8,903 nucleotides of DNA, from contig JAMOPE010000331.1 of the NCBI GenBank assembly GCA_027064785.1, positions 1 through 8,903 on the forward strand, in the 5' to 3' direction. Source of the stretch: Geobacteraceae bacterium. GTDB taxonomy: Bacteria; Desulfobacterota; Desulfuromonadia; Desulfuromonadales; Geopsychrobacteraceae. A program made the translations under genes and the position numbers. Numbering within the stretch: position 1 is the first letter of the stretch; the number at the start of each line of letters is the position of its first letter. Positions 1-6,593 of this stretch are shown here, piece after piece. The notes beneath the pieces are model-generated. The model was not told where the DNA came from and ran no database searches. It saw only the letters and a program-made list of their open reading frames with translations.

Positions 1-68
1 CGTTGCTGAAGGTTCAGGTTCTCCTGCTTCAGGCGCACCAATTCATCTTGGATTGTTGTTTCAGTCAT
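1..68 (-). CDS. Unidentified protein, N-terminal 22 codons only
   Basis: Reading leftwards from an ATG at 66-68 there is an open frame to the window edge, encoding MTETTIQDELVRLKQENLNL followed by two Gln. The charged stretch with spaced Leu (residues 10, 13, 18, 20) looks like the start of a coiled coil. It begins 49 bases beyond the glgC stop on the same strand, so it could be the next gene of that transcription unit. The ribosome-binding site is weak (a GGACGG-like stretch a few bases upstream), and with so little sequence neither family nor function can be named. The gene call rests on frame, position and codon pattern only. Confidence 0.5.
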   Translation of the reverse strand, partial: MTETTIQDELVRLKQENLNLQQ

Positions 69-117
69 TAACCGTCCGGTTGAAAATTTGAAGGTTATCG
101 TTTTGCTGTCTGCCGAA

Positions 118-1401
118 CTACGCGTACCCCCCCGGTTGTCCCAGCATGCCACGGGTGACCAGTACAACGCCCTTACTGGTGATTCTGAAACCATTCGCTT
201 TGTCCTGTTCGGTATCGTAGCCGATAACAGTTCCTTCTGGGATTTCACAGCCCCGGTCGATGATCGCCCGCCGGATTTTGCAATGGCGGTGAATGATGAC
301 TTCGGGAAGGATGACGGTTTCTTCGATGGTCGAATACGAGTGGATTCTGACGTTGGAGAACACCAGAGTTTTCTTCAGATGAGAGCCTGAAACGATACAA
401 CCCCCTGAAATTGTTGAATCAACGGCCGTTCCCCGGCGATCATCGTCATCAAAAACAAATTTTGCCGGCGGCAGCTGTGCCTGATACGTCCACATCGGCC
501 ACTCGGGGTCGTAGAGGTTGAGTTCCGGTTTTGGAGAGATCAGTTCCATGTTGGCTTCCCAGAAGGCATCGAGAGAGCCGACGTCGCGCCAGTAGGCAAG
601 CTTGTTGGTTTCGGGATCACGGAACGGATAAGCAAAAACATTATGTTCGTCAACGATAGACGGGATAATATTTTTACCAAAATCGTGGTCGGACGCGGGA
701 TCGCTCCCGTCCTGTTTCAACAGTTCAAACAGAAACTCGGTATTGAAAATATAGTTTCCCATCGATGCCAGAGTCGTTCCCGGCTGACCAGGGATAGGCG
801 AAGGGTGCTCCGGTTTTTCATCAAAGCGTAAAATCCGGTTGTCTTCGTTAACTGTCATTACACCGAATGCCCCTGCCGCCTCTTCAATCGGGACTTCAAG
901 ACACGAAACCGTCATGTCGGCCCCTTTGGCGACGTGCTCAAGCAGCATCGGCCGATAATCCATTTTGTAGATGTGGTCACCGGAGAGGATCAGGACATAT
1001 TTGGGTTTTTCAGCCCGGATAATATCGAGATTCTGATAAACGGCATCGGCGGTTCCCTGATACCATTCTTCTGAAAATCGTTGTGACGCCGGGAGAACTT
1101 CAACAAACTCTCCCAGTTCTTTTTTGAAATGACTCCAGCCGCGCACTAAGTGGCGGATCAGCGAGTGTGATTTGTACTGGGTCAGAACTCCAATACGGCG
1201 GATTCCTGAATTAACACAGTTGGAGAGGGGAAAGTCGATGATCCGGTATTTCCCACCGAAGTAGACCGCCGGTTTGGCGCGCCATTCGGTCAGCTCATGG
1301 AGGCGGCTGCCCCGCCCTCCGGCAAGAACCAGAGCGAAGGTGTCTTTGACCAGATGGCTGACATAACGATAGACAATATGGCGATCAGGATTATTCGGCA
1401 T
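118..1401 (-). CDS. glgC: Glucose-1-phosphate adenylyltransferase (ADP-glucose pyrophosphorylase)
   Basis: Makes ADP-glucose and pyrophosphate from ATP and glucose-1-phosphate, the committed cytoplasmic step of bacterial glycogen synthesis. The 427 residues match the usual length (E. coli about 431). The N-terminal nucleotidyltransferase domain shows the signature AGGRGSRL at residues 27-34 and RAKPAV at 41-46, whose Lys43 corresponds to the fructose-1,6-bisphosphate-linked Lys39 of E. coli. It continues with [24 protein letters not shown] at 114-121 and the catalytic-site LSGDHIYK (Asp142). [16 protein letters not shown] stretch and a C-terminal left-handed beta-helix ([20 protein letters not shown] onward) complete the fold. 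The ATG at 1401 is preceded by a GAGGGAG ribosome-binding site. No other glg gene is visible. It follows the transporter genes on the same strand, without a visible terminator between them. All key residues look intact, so it is probably active and allosterically regulated. Confidence 0.97.
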   Translation of the reverse strand: MPNNPDRHIVYRYVSHLVKDTFALVLAGGRGSRLHELTEWRAKPAVYFGGKYRIIDFPLSNCVNSGIRRIGVLTQYKSHSLIRHLVRGWSHFKKELGEFVEVLPASQRFSEEWYQGTADAVYQNLDIIRAEKPKYVLILSGDHIYKMDYRPMLLEHVAKGADMTVSCLEVPIEEAAGAFGVMTVNEDNRILRFDEKPEHPSPIPGQPGTTLASMGNYIFNTEFLFELLKQDGSDPASDHDFGKNIIPSIVDEHNVFAYPFRDPETNKLAYWRDVGSLDAFWEANMELISPKPELNLYDPEWPMWTYQAQLPPAKFVFDDDDRRGTAVDSTISGGCIVSGSHLKKTLVFSNVRIHSYSTIEETVILPEVIIHRHCKIRRAIIDRGCEIPEGTVIGYDTEQDKANGFRITSKGVVLVTRGMLGQPGGYA

Positions 1402-1470
1402 AGTATTTCTCCCTCAAGTCTTTGAATATGGAGTTCATTACATACTTTACCAGATTTATTGCCGCAGAGT

Positions 1471-1787
1471 TTATCTTTTGCCACCATTTTTTTTGGTTTT
1501 CAGTTTTTCAGGATTTCGATTGGTCAGATAAACACCGCCGCTGACCAGAGCAACACCGGTCAACAGTTGACATGGTGAGGGGTTCATCCAGCAGCCACAC
1601 TGAAAGTGAAAGGAGGATGGCACAGATCGGAACGAAGTTGATAACTTGTCCAGCCCGGGTCGAGCCGATTTTCTGGATCCCCTGATAATACCAGATAAAT
1701 CGGATAACGGTTCCGCACAGGCCCAGATAGAGGAGGCGTGAACCATGCAGCCTATACTTCCAGGCGGTCATGAAGATGTGTGGAAAA
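1471..1787 (-). pseudogene. C-terminal remnant of an EamA-family (DMT) transporter, frameshifted
   Basis: Two overlapping minus-strand frames together give the last third of an EamA transporter. The first reads TAWKYRL, then LLYLGLCGTVIRFIWYYQGI, then QKIGSTRAGQVINFVPICAI and ending LLDEPLTMS. The second continues LLTGVALVSGGVYLTNR and runs to a TAA at 1471-1473. The join falls near 1567-1571, where one extra base after the ATG-TCA codons explains the shift. The N-terminal two thirds are missing: the homology begins only at about 1780, right after the stop of the neighbouring transporter. The FIWYYQGIQKIG and GVYLTNR motifs belong to a different EamA subgroup from that neighbour, so this is not a recent copy of it. 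A truncated, shifted membrane fragment is unlikely to work. A sequencing error could explain the shift but not the missing front part. Confidence 0.8.
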
Positions 1788-2657
1788 TCAGTTTGTCTGC
1801 GATTGGAGGGGGCGTTGTTTCCCCCAGAATTCATGAAGAAGCAATGACAGCAGTAATACCGCCCCGCCCAGACTGAGGCGGGTCAGGTTGGCGTCACGGT
1901 TCCAAATGACCAGATTGACAATCAACCCGGCAGGAATCAGGGCATTATTCATAATTGCCAGTGTCCCTGAATCGACTTTTGTGGCTCCCTTGTTCCAGAA
2001 AAAATAACCCATTCCCGATGCGACCAGCCCCAGATAAAGGAGGATTTCCCATTGCAATGTTGTTGTCGGGAGCTTCGCCGGGTTACCGAAGAGGAACCAG
2101 GTGCAGATGGTGACGACGAGAGCACCCAGATAGAAATAGCCGAAGATTGCCCGTTGCGGAATATTGATCTCCTCCCGTTCCAGCAGCACTTTGTAACCGA
2201 CCTGCCCAAGAGCGAAGCAGATATTTGCCCCCTGGACAACGAGGAATCCGGTAAAAACCTGGTCGCCGATCGCACTGTAACGCATGATGGCCGCACCAAT
2301 GACGGCGATGATTGCTGTCAGCAGATAGCGGGCACTGAAACGGCCCTGCAGTAAATCAAAAATCAGCGTGACGTAAACAGGCGTCAAAATGGTGAAGATG
2401 AGAACTTCGGGAACCGACAGCAGTAAAAATGACTGGTAGTAAAAAACGTACATACAGCCGAGCTGGATCGCTCCCAGTGCCATCAGCTTTCCCGCCAGCG
2501 GTACGGGGACTTTTTTGATGAATGGTAAAAAGACCAGCGCTGCCAGGGCAACCCGGACCAGGACCGAAAAATAGGCATCAACCTGCCCGGCGAGATAAAC
2601 TCCGATCAGACTGAAAGAAAACGCCCAGAGAAATGTCACGAGTACCAGATTAATCAT
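1788..2657 (-). CDS. yigM: EamA-family inner-membrane transporter, YigM-like (probable biotin uptake)
   Basis: A 289-residue hydrophobic protein with two EamA repeats (about 1-125 and 140-275) and roughly ten membrane helices, the normal architecture of the drug/metabolite transporter superfamily. From memory it resembles E. coli YigM, reported as a biotin transporter, along most of its length: LWAFSFSLIGVYLAGQVDAY near the N-terminus, LVRVALAALVFLPF, ILTPVYVTLIFD, VIGAAIMRY, FALGQVGYK, TTTLQWEILLYLGLVASG, and VDSGTLAIMNNALIPAGL near the end. An alignment was not run. The ATG at 2655-2657 has an AAAGGATC ribosome-binding site about 8 bases upstream. A BirA-like inverted repeat overlaps its promoter, which supports biotin as substrate. 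It is divergent from the flagellar operon and heads the transporter remnant/glgC group. Another small carboxylate or amino-acid-like substrate remains possible. Confidence 0.85.
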   Translation of the reverse strand: MINLVLVTFLWAFSFSLIGVYLAGQVDAYFSVLVRVALAALVFLPFIKKVPVPLAGKLMALGAIQLGCMYVFYYQSFLLLSVPEVLIFTILTPVYVTLIFDLLQGRFSARYLLTAIIAVIGAAIMRYSAIGDQVFTGFLVVQGANICFALGQVGYKVLLEREEINIPQRAIFGYFYLGALVVTICTWFLFGNPAKLPTTTLQWEILLYLGLVASGMGYFFWNKGATKVDSGTLAIMNNALIPAGLIVNLVIWNRDANLTRLSLGGAVLLLSLLLHEFWGKQRPLQSQTN

Positions 2658-2685
2658 GTGTTGTGATCCTTTGGTGATCTGTTTT

Positions 2686-2719
2686 TGAGATTTGAGCGGC
2701 TATAAAAGCGGAAATCTCA
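2686..2719. repeat. 8-bp perfect inverted repeat around the transporter -10 region
   Basis: TGAGATTT (2686-2693) and AAATCTCA (2712-2719) are perfect inverted copies separated by 18 bases that contain the candidate -10 box. It could be a second operator, or a chance pairing in AT-rich DNA. There is no T-run next to it, so it does not look like a terminator. Confidence 0.4.
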
Positions 2720-2730
2720 TCGCTAGTCAA
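2702..2730 (-). promoter_or_regulatory. Candidate sigma-70 promoter of the YigM-like gene
   Basis: On the minus strand, TTGACT (2730-2725, 5 of 6 to the -35 consensus) is followed after 17 bases by TTTTAT (2707-2702); TTTATA one base later would also do. Transcription would start near 2695, leaving a leader of about 40 bases before the ATG at 2657. This is the best such pair seen upstream of the gene, but it is read by eye. Confidence 0.5.
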
Positions 2731-2757
2731 CCATAAAAATAAAGAGGTTTACTAGCG
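2721..2757. promoter_or_regulatory. Inverted repeat resembling a BirA (biotin repressor) operator
   Basis: CGCTAGTCAACC (2721-2732) and GGTTTACTAGCG (2746-2757) form a 12-bp inverted repeat with one mismatch around a 13-base spacer made almost only of A and T. The known E. coli bio operator is a 40-bp palindrome with half sites TTGTAAACC and GGTTTACAA around an AT-rich 16-base spacer. Here the inner half sites are TAGTCAACC and GGTTTACTA, and the right inner GGTTTAC is identical. The left arm covers the -35 box of the YigM-like gene, a sensible place for repression. The 13-base spacer is shorter than the usual 14-16 bases, which is the main reason for doubt. It could also serve another dimeric regulator. 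Confidence 0.55.
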
Positions 2758-2880
2758 GCCGGGGAAGGGTTGTCAAAATCACGTCATTCCTGATGATGTT
2801 TTTCCGCAACTCATTTTTAATGACAGCTTGCTCTCGATTAAACTCAATGATAATCAGTTGTTATGTAATCGTAGCGATTG

Positions 2881-2897
2881 TTGGCGCGTTTTTCGCT
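2881..2897 (+). promoter_or_regulatory. Candidate sigma-54 (RpoN) promoter of the flagellar operon
   Basis: The 17 bases TTGGCGCGTTTTTCGCT match 11 of the 14 defined positions of the sigma-54 consensus YTGGCACGRNNNTTGCW. Both invariant pairs are kept: GG at 2883-2884 and GC at 2895-2896, at the required 12-base offset. Transcription would begin near 2908, giving a leader of about 30 bases that contains the GGAGG at 2928-2932 and the ATG at 2938. Sigma-54 control of basal-body operons is known in several Gram-negative groups. It would need an enhancer-binding protein acting upstream. Confidence 0.6.
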
Positions 2898-2937
2898 TAT
2901 GAACCCCTCCGGGAAGACATATTTAACGGAGGTGTGG

Positions 2938-5352
2938 ATGCGACATCCCATTCAAATACTAAAGACAATTGGATTTTTACTGCTATTGGTGCTGTTTTTT
3001 CTCAGTGTCTCAATGTCGGTACAGGCGGCGGATAAAATCATCCTGAAAAATATGCAGAAGGTGGAAAATCCCGATTTTACCCGGATTACATTCACTCTGT
3101 CGGCATTACCGAAGTTTGCCAGTGACCATTCGGGGCAGCGGGCCGATCTGCTGTTGAGTGATGTTGAACTCGATCCTGCTCTCCACCAGCTGCCTGAAGA
3201 TGAGCGGGTGGTCAAAATGCTATTAGCGCAAAAGCGTCAGGATTTACTGATCTCAATACTGTTGCGCCGCCCGCCGGTCCAGATTGTCACCGAGTCAAAA
3301 AAGAACCCCACCCGGATTGTCATGGATATTTACTGGAAAAGTGGTGACGATACGACTCGACCCTCCGTTGCTTTCCGGATTACCGATATGCCGCCGCGTA
3401 AGGCGGGCCGCCGGGCCGCCCGCTATCAGCAGGAATCGCCGTGGAAAGATCATTGGAACGAATTTATCCGTAATTATCGGACCTATTGGAAACTCGATCT
3501 TCCGGTGACATTTACCCTTCCAACTCTTCCACCGTTAATCAGTGACAAGGAGAGTCCTCTCTGGCCGTTGCAGGAACATGCCAACAACAACATGTTTCTT
3601 AGCCTGATCCAGAAAGCGGCAGCGTTGAAAGGTCTCACCCCGCAACAGACTTATCTGCGTGATATTCTTGCCTCGGAAGCACAACTGCGAACCGGTGCCA
3701 AAGAGGCGGCGATTGCCCGTCTCGATTCTTTGCTGCGTAAGGATGAGGGGACAGAAAAGACCCGTGTCGAATATTTGACAGCCTACGGTCAGGCTCTGGA
3801 AGGTCAGCCAATGGTGGCGCAACTGACGTTATTGCAGCTGCTACAGAATCTTTCTGCCGATGATCCCTTTTTCCCATTGATCCATTTTCTTTTTGCCGAA
3901 ACCGCTCTGGCAACCGGCCAGAACAAAGTTGCTCTTGAACATTTGCAGGCTAAGGATGTGACGTGGCCGGCAAGTTTGATGATCCCGGTTGATTTACGCA
4001 CAGCCGATGCAAAAGCGGGACTGGGAAAACTTGATGAGGCGGTTGCCGCTTATCGTGATCTGGCAGAAGAACCGGGTTTGTTTGATTTCTACCGCTTTTC
4101 TTACAACCGTGCCGGATTTAGTGCGTTTAAAAACAAAAACTATAAATTTTCCAGTGAAATTTACCGGAAAATGGTTGATCCCCTGGTCGAAGGTCCGGGT
4201 GATGATCTGATTCTCTTTGCTGCCGGTGCCGCTGCTTACGAAGCAGGTGATATGGGCTGGGGGATGATCGGTCTGCAACGGGCGGTCCTCGATCGCCCGG
4301 AGACCGAGGGGGGTGATCGGGCGGAGTTGCGTCTGATTGATATCCGCCTGCTCAAAGGAGGGGAGTTGGCTCTGGCAAAATCCTCACAGGAATATGCAGC
4401 ACTAGGACAGCGTTCACAGTTTCGCCCGGTGCGTGAAGAGGGACGTTTCAAGCATGCCTTAACCCTTTATCTGCTGGGAGACCATCGTGAGAGCATCGAT
4501 AAATTGATGCAGTTCCGGCGGGAATTCAGCAGCTCTGAACTGGTCCGTGAAGTTGATCTGTTGATTTTACAACAGCTCCCGACAGTCGTTCATCAGCTGA
4601 TTGAAGAAAAAAATGATCTTCAGGCGGTTGTTCTGGCAGAGAAAAACCGTAAATTGCTACTGCGCAATGGTTTTGATAAAGCGTTTCTGCGTGATCTTGC
4701 GACAGCATTTGATCGCCTCGGCCTCTATGAACGGGCCGGCCGGGTTCTTCTCTATTTGTTTGATCGTACCGGTGACTCTCCCGATCATCAATACATCTAC
4801 CTCCCGCTGGCACAATCATACCTGAAGCGGGGCGAGTATCAATTGGCCAGTAGTTATGCTGAACGCTATTTGAAAAAATATCCGCAGGGTGAGGATGCCG
4901 GAGCGCTGTTCAGTATTATGCTCGATGCATTTGAGCGGCAGGGGCAGAACGACAAACTGGTCACCTGGTTGAACCGGACGGATCGTCCCAGCAGTCGGGA
5001 TCTTGAAGTCAGAGCCGCTTATGTTTACTGGCGGCTGGGAAATATGCTCGAAGTCGTCAGATGTCTTGAGCGGGCGCAGCAGGATGGCGGAAAACTGGAA
5101 GTCAAAGAAATGGCACTTCTAGCCGAAGCTTACTATCAGATTGGGCGAAATAGTGCTGCCGAAAAAATTTATCGGCAACTCCATACTGACCCCGATTATG
5201 GGGTACGGGCTCGCTATCGAACCGCACAAATCCTGCTTCGGCTGCAAAAGCGCCGGAGTGCGATCAGCCTTCTTAAAGAGATTGTTGCAAGCGATGTCAG
5301 CACCCGCTGGGGAAAGTTGGCTCAGGACTTGCTCATTCAGGAACAGAGATAA
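2938..5352 (+). CDS. Exported TPR-repeat protein heading the flagellar operon
   Basis: An 804-residue protein of unassigned function. Residues 1-30 form a signal peptide: a basic start, a long Leu/Val/Phe core, and a probable cut after VQA at 30. Residues 31-133 look beta-rich (IILKNMQKVENPDFTRITF near the start, PVQIVTES then RIVMDIYW at the end), the pattern of AMIN-like envelope domains. A basic, Pro-rich linker follows. From about 215 to the end there are many helix pairs with TPR character, such as KEAAIARLDSLL, KLDEAVAAYRDLAEEPG, YQLASSYAERYLKKYPQG and NSAAEKIYRQL. The ATG at 2938 is chosen because GGAGG lies 5 bases before it and a candidate sigma-54 promoter lies just upstream; the in-frame TTG at 2878 would precede that promoter. 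The mature protein should sit in the periplasm or on an envelope surface. It ends 41 bases before flgB, so a role in flagellar assembly or rod/motor support is inferred from context only. Confidence 0.85.
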   Translation: MRHPIQILKTIGFLLLLVLFFLSVSMSVQAADKIILKNMQKVENPDFTRITFTLSALPKFASDHSGQRADLLLSDVELDPALHQLPEDERVVKMLLAQKRQDLLISILLRRPPVQIVTESKKNPTRIVMDIYWKSGDDTTRPSVAFRITDMPPRKAGRRAARYQQESPWKDHWNEFIRNYRTYWKLDLPVTFTLPTLPPLISDKESPLWPLQEHANNNMFLSLIQKAAALKGLTPQQTYLRDILASEAQLRTGAKEAAIARLDSLLRKDEGTEKTRVEYLTAYGQALEGQPMVAQLTLLQLLQNLSADDPFFPLIHFLFAETALATGQNKVALEHLQAKDVTWPASLMIPVDLRTADAKAGLGKLDEAVAAYRDLAEEPGLFDFYRFSYNRAGFSAFKNKNYKFSSEIYRKMVDPLVEGPGDDLILFAAGAAAYEAGDMGWGMIGLQRAVLDRPETEGGDRAELRLIDIRLLKGGELALAKSSQEYAALGQRSQFRPVREEGRFKHALTLYLLGDHRESIDKLMQFRREFSSSELVREVDLLILQQLPTVVHQLIEEKNDLQAVVLAEKNRKLLLRNGFDKAFLRDLATAFDRLGLYERAGRVLLYLFDRTGDSPDHQYIYLPLAQSYLKRGEYQLASSYAERYLKKYPQGEDAGALFSIMLDAFERQGQNDKLVTWLNRTDRPSSRDLEVRAAYVYWRLGNMLEVVRCLERAQQDGGKLEVKEMALLAEAYYQIGRNSAAEKIYRQLHTDPDYGVRARYRTAQILLRLQKRRSAISLLKEIVASDVSTRWGKLAQDLLIQEQR

Positions 5353-5393
5353 AAATTAGTTGTTAAGAAGTCAGAAATCAGTCGGAGTCAATC

Positions 5394-5807
5394 ATGGCAG
5401 ATATCAGAATTACAGATCGAACTATCGCGGTTTTGCAGAAAAGTCTCGATTTGCGGGAACAAAAGCAGCAGGTGATTGCCGGAAATATTGCCAATGCGGA
5501 AACCCCCGGTTATGCCGCCCGTAAAATGAGTTTTGAGGACAACCTCCGCCGGGCACTTAAGACGCCTGAAATATCCAGCCACAAAACCAATGCGAAACAT
5601 TTTGCGATTGGCACGCGTGGTATCTCGGGTGTTCAAGCAGACATTACCCGTGAGACCGATGGCGTTTCATTTGGTGATGGCAATAGTGTGTCAGTTGACG
5701 ATGAAATGTTTGATCTGGCTGAAAACCAGCTGCTTTACGAAGCAAGCAGTCAGATTTTGAAGAAGAAATTTTCGATGCTCAAGTTTGCGGTGAGCGACGG
5801 ACGTTAA
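5394..5807 (+). CDS. flgB: Flagellar proximal rod protein FlgB
   Basis: FlgB is one of the proximal rod subunits, exported by the flagellar type III system and assembled in the periplasm on FliE. The 137 residues match the family length. The N-terminal rod signature is clear: helix ITDRTIAVLQKSLDLREQKQ followed by QQVIAGNIANAETPGYAARK, which holds the conserved N-A-N-x-x-T-P-G-Y core. The middle is variable, and the C-terminal helix (DDEMFDLAENQLLYEASSQI, then LKKKFSMLKFAVSDGR) pairs with the first, as in other rod and hook axial proteins. The ATG at 5394 follows GGAG (5384-5387) by 6 bases. It is the first recognisable flagellar structural gene after the TPR protein and is co-directional with flgC. 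Confidence 0.96.
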   Translation: MADIRITDRTIAVLQKSLDLREQKQQVIAGNIANAETPGYAARKMSFEDNLRRALKTPEISSHKTNAKHFAIGTRGISGVQADITRETDGVSFGDGNSVSVDDEMFDLAENQLLYEASSQILKKKFSMLKFAVSDGR

Positions 5808-5817
5808 AATTGACTTT

Positions 5818-5837
5818 CCCGATAGACAACTGTCGGG
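5818..5837 (+). other. Hairpin in the flgB-flgC gap
   Basis: CCCGATAG, loop ACAA, CTGTCGGG: an 8-bp stem in RNA with one G-U pair, lying 3 bases before the GGAGG of flgC. There is no following U-run, so it is not an intrinsic terminator. It could protect or process the mRNA, or limit access to the flgC ribosome-binding site. Confidence 0.5.
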
Positions 5838-5850
5838 GATGGAGGTTGTC

Positions 5851-6282
5851 ATGGATATTTTTACCACAATGAAAATCAGCTCTTCAGCATTGAAGGCGCA
5901 ACGGATCAGGATGAATGCCATCAGTTCCAACCTGGCAAACATCGAAACGACCCGGACCCCCGATGGTGGTCCCTATCGCAAACGTGAAGTTGTTTTTACC
6001 ACCACTCAAAAGGGATTTTCCGACACCCTCGACAGCCGGATGCGTGATGCTGCTCAGGGCGTCAAGGTCGCCAGAGTTCAGGCCAGCAGCCTTCCGCCCC
6101 GGATGGTCTACGATCCTTCGCACCCCGATGCGGATGAGAATGGTCAGGTGGCAATGCCGAATATCAGTCTGGTTGAAGAGACTGCCGATATGATGTCGGC
6201 GGCCCGCGCCTATGAGGCCAATGTCACAGTGGTGAAATCGGCAAAACGGATGGCACTCAAAGCCCTTGAAATAGGACGGTAA
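5851..6282 (+). CDS. flgC: Flagellar proximal rod protein FlgC
   Basis: FlgC is a second proximal rod subunit, assembled with FlgB and FlgF between the MS ring/FliE and the distal rod. It has 143 residues from the chosen start. The rod signature reads ALKAQRIRMNAISSNLANIE followed by TTRTPDGGPYRKREVVF, with the FlgC-typical T-R-T-x-D-G-G-P-Y-R. The C-terminus ADMMSAARAYEANVTVVKSA then KRMALKALEIGR is the usual axial-protein helix. An ATG 12 bases earlier (5839) is in frame, but it overlaps the GGAGG (5841-5845) that properly serves the ATG at 5851 with a 5-base gap, so 5851 is preferred. It is 43 bases after flgB and 5 bases before fliE. Confidence 0.96.
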   Translation: MDIFTTMKISSSALKAQRIRMNAISSNLANIETTRTPDGGPYRKREVVFTTTQKGFSDTLDSRMRDAAQGVKVARVQASSLPPRMVYDPSHPDADENGQVAMPNISLVEETADMMSAARAYEANVTVVKSAKRMALKALEIGR

Positions 6283-6287
6283 TTATT

Positions 6288-6593
6288 ATGATGAAAAGTG
6301 TTGCTGATGTGACAATGGCCGCCCACCTGAAAGGGATGGCGCAACAGAAACCAGCCCCGGTTCAACAGATGGGGAACAAGTTCGGGGCCATATTAAAAAC
6401 CTCGATTGTTGCAGTTAATCAGGCTCAAGTTGCTGCCGATCATGCCGCTGAACAGATCGCTGCCGGAGAAACCAAAAACCTGCATGGTGCAATGATCAAA
6501 ATGGAAGAGGCCGATATTTCATTGCGGCTGATGGTTCAGGTGCGGAACAAGGCGGTTGAGGCGTATCAGGAAATTATGCGCATGCAAGTCTAA
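6288..6593 (+). CDS. fliE: Flagellar hook-basal body adaptor protein FliE
   Basis: FliE joins the MS ring (FliF) to the rod and is among the first proteins exported through the flagellar type III gate. The 101 residues fit the family. The diagnostic C-terminal half is present: a KFGAILKTSIVAVNQAQVAA helix, then HGAMIKMEEADISLRLMVQV and RNKAVEAYQEIMRMQV, matching the conserved pattern in which FliE ends at M-Q-V. The ATG at 6288 is 11 bases after AGGA (6273-6276) inside the flgC end; the ATG immediately next (6291) is possible but farther away. It is closely coupled to flgC (5-base gap). Its TAA stop is the first triplet of the 131-bp palindrome that separates it from fliF. Confidence 0.95.
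   Translation: MMKSVADVTMAAHLKGMAQQKPAPVQQMGNKFGAILKTSIVAVNQAQVAADHAAEQIAAGETKNLHGAMIKMEEADISLRLMVQVRNKAVEAYQEIMRMQV

Noticed and set aside
70..81. AACCG/CGGTT inverted repeat after glgC as a terminator
   Set aside because: Only 5 bp with a 2-base loop, which cannot form a proper hairpin, and no T-run follows.
1290..1487. 65-residue minus-strand frame across the glgC start
   Set aside because: It runs out of frame through the conserved glgC N-terminus and has no family features; a shadow frame.
2849..2854. GATAAT as a sigma-70 -10 box for the flagellar operon
   Set aside because: A good hexamer by itself, but no -35 match lies 16-18 bases upstream; the sigma-54 site is better placed.
2842..2862. 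Fur-box-like stretch AATGATAATCA upstream of the TPR gene
   Set aside because: The left part fits the Fur consensus well, but the other half (GTTGT) does not form the second arm; about 12 of 19 positions match, and AT-rich DNA gives such matches by chance.
2878..2937. Upstream TTG start of the TPR protein at 2878
   Set aside because: It would put residues before the signal peptide and lies upstream of the candidate promoter; the ATG at 2938 has a strong GGAGG.
2793..3035. 80-residue open frame overlapping the start of the TPR gene
   Set aside because: It overlaps the candidate sigma-54 promoter and the signal-peptide region in another frame, has no good ribosome-binding site and no recognisable domain.
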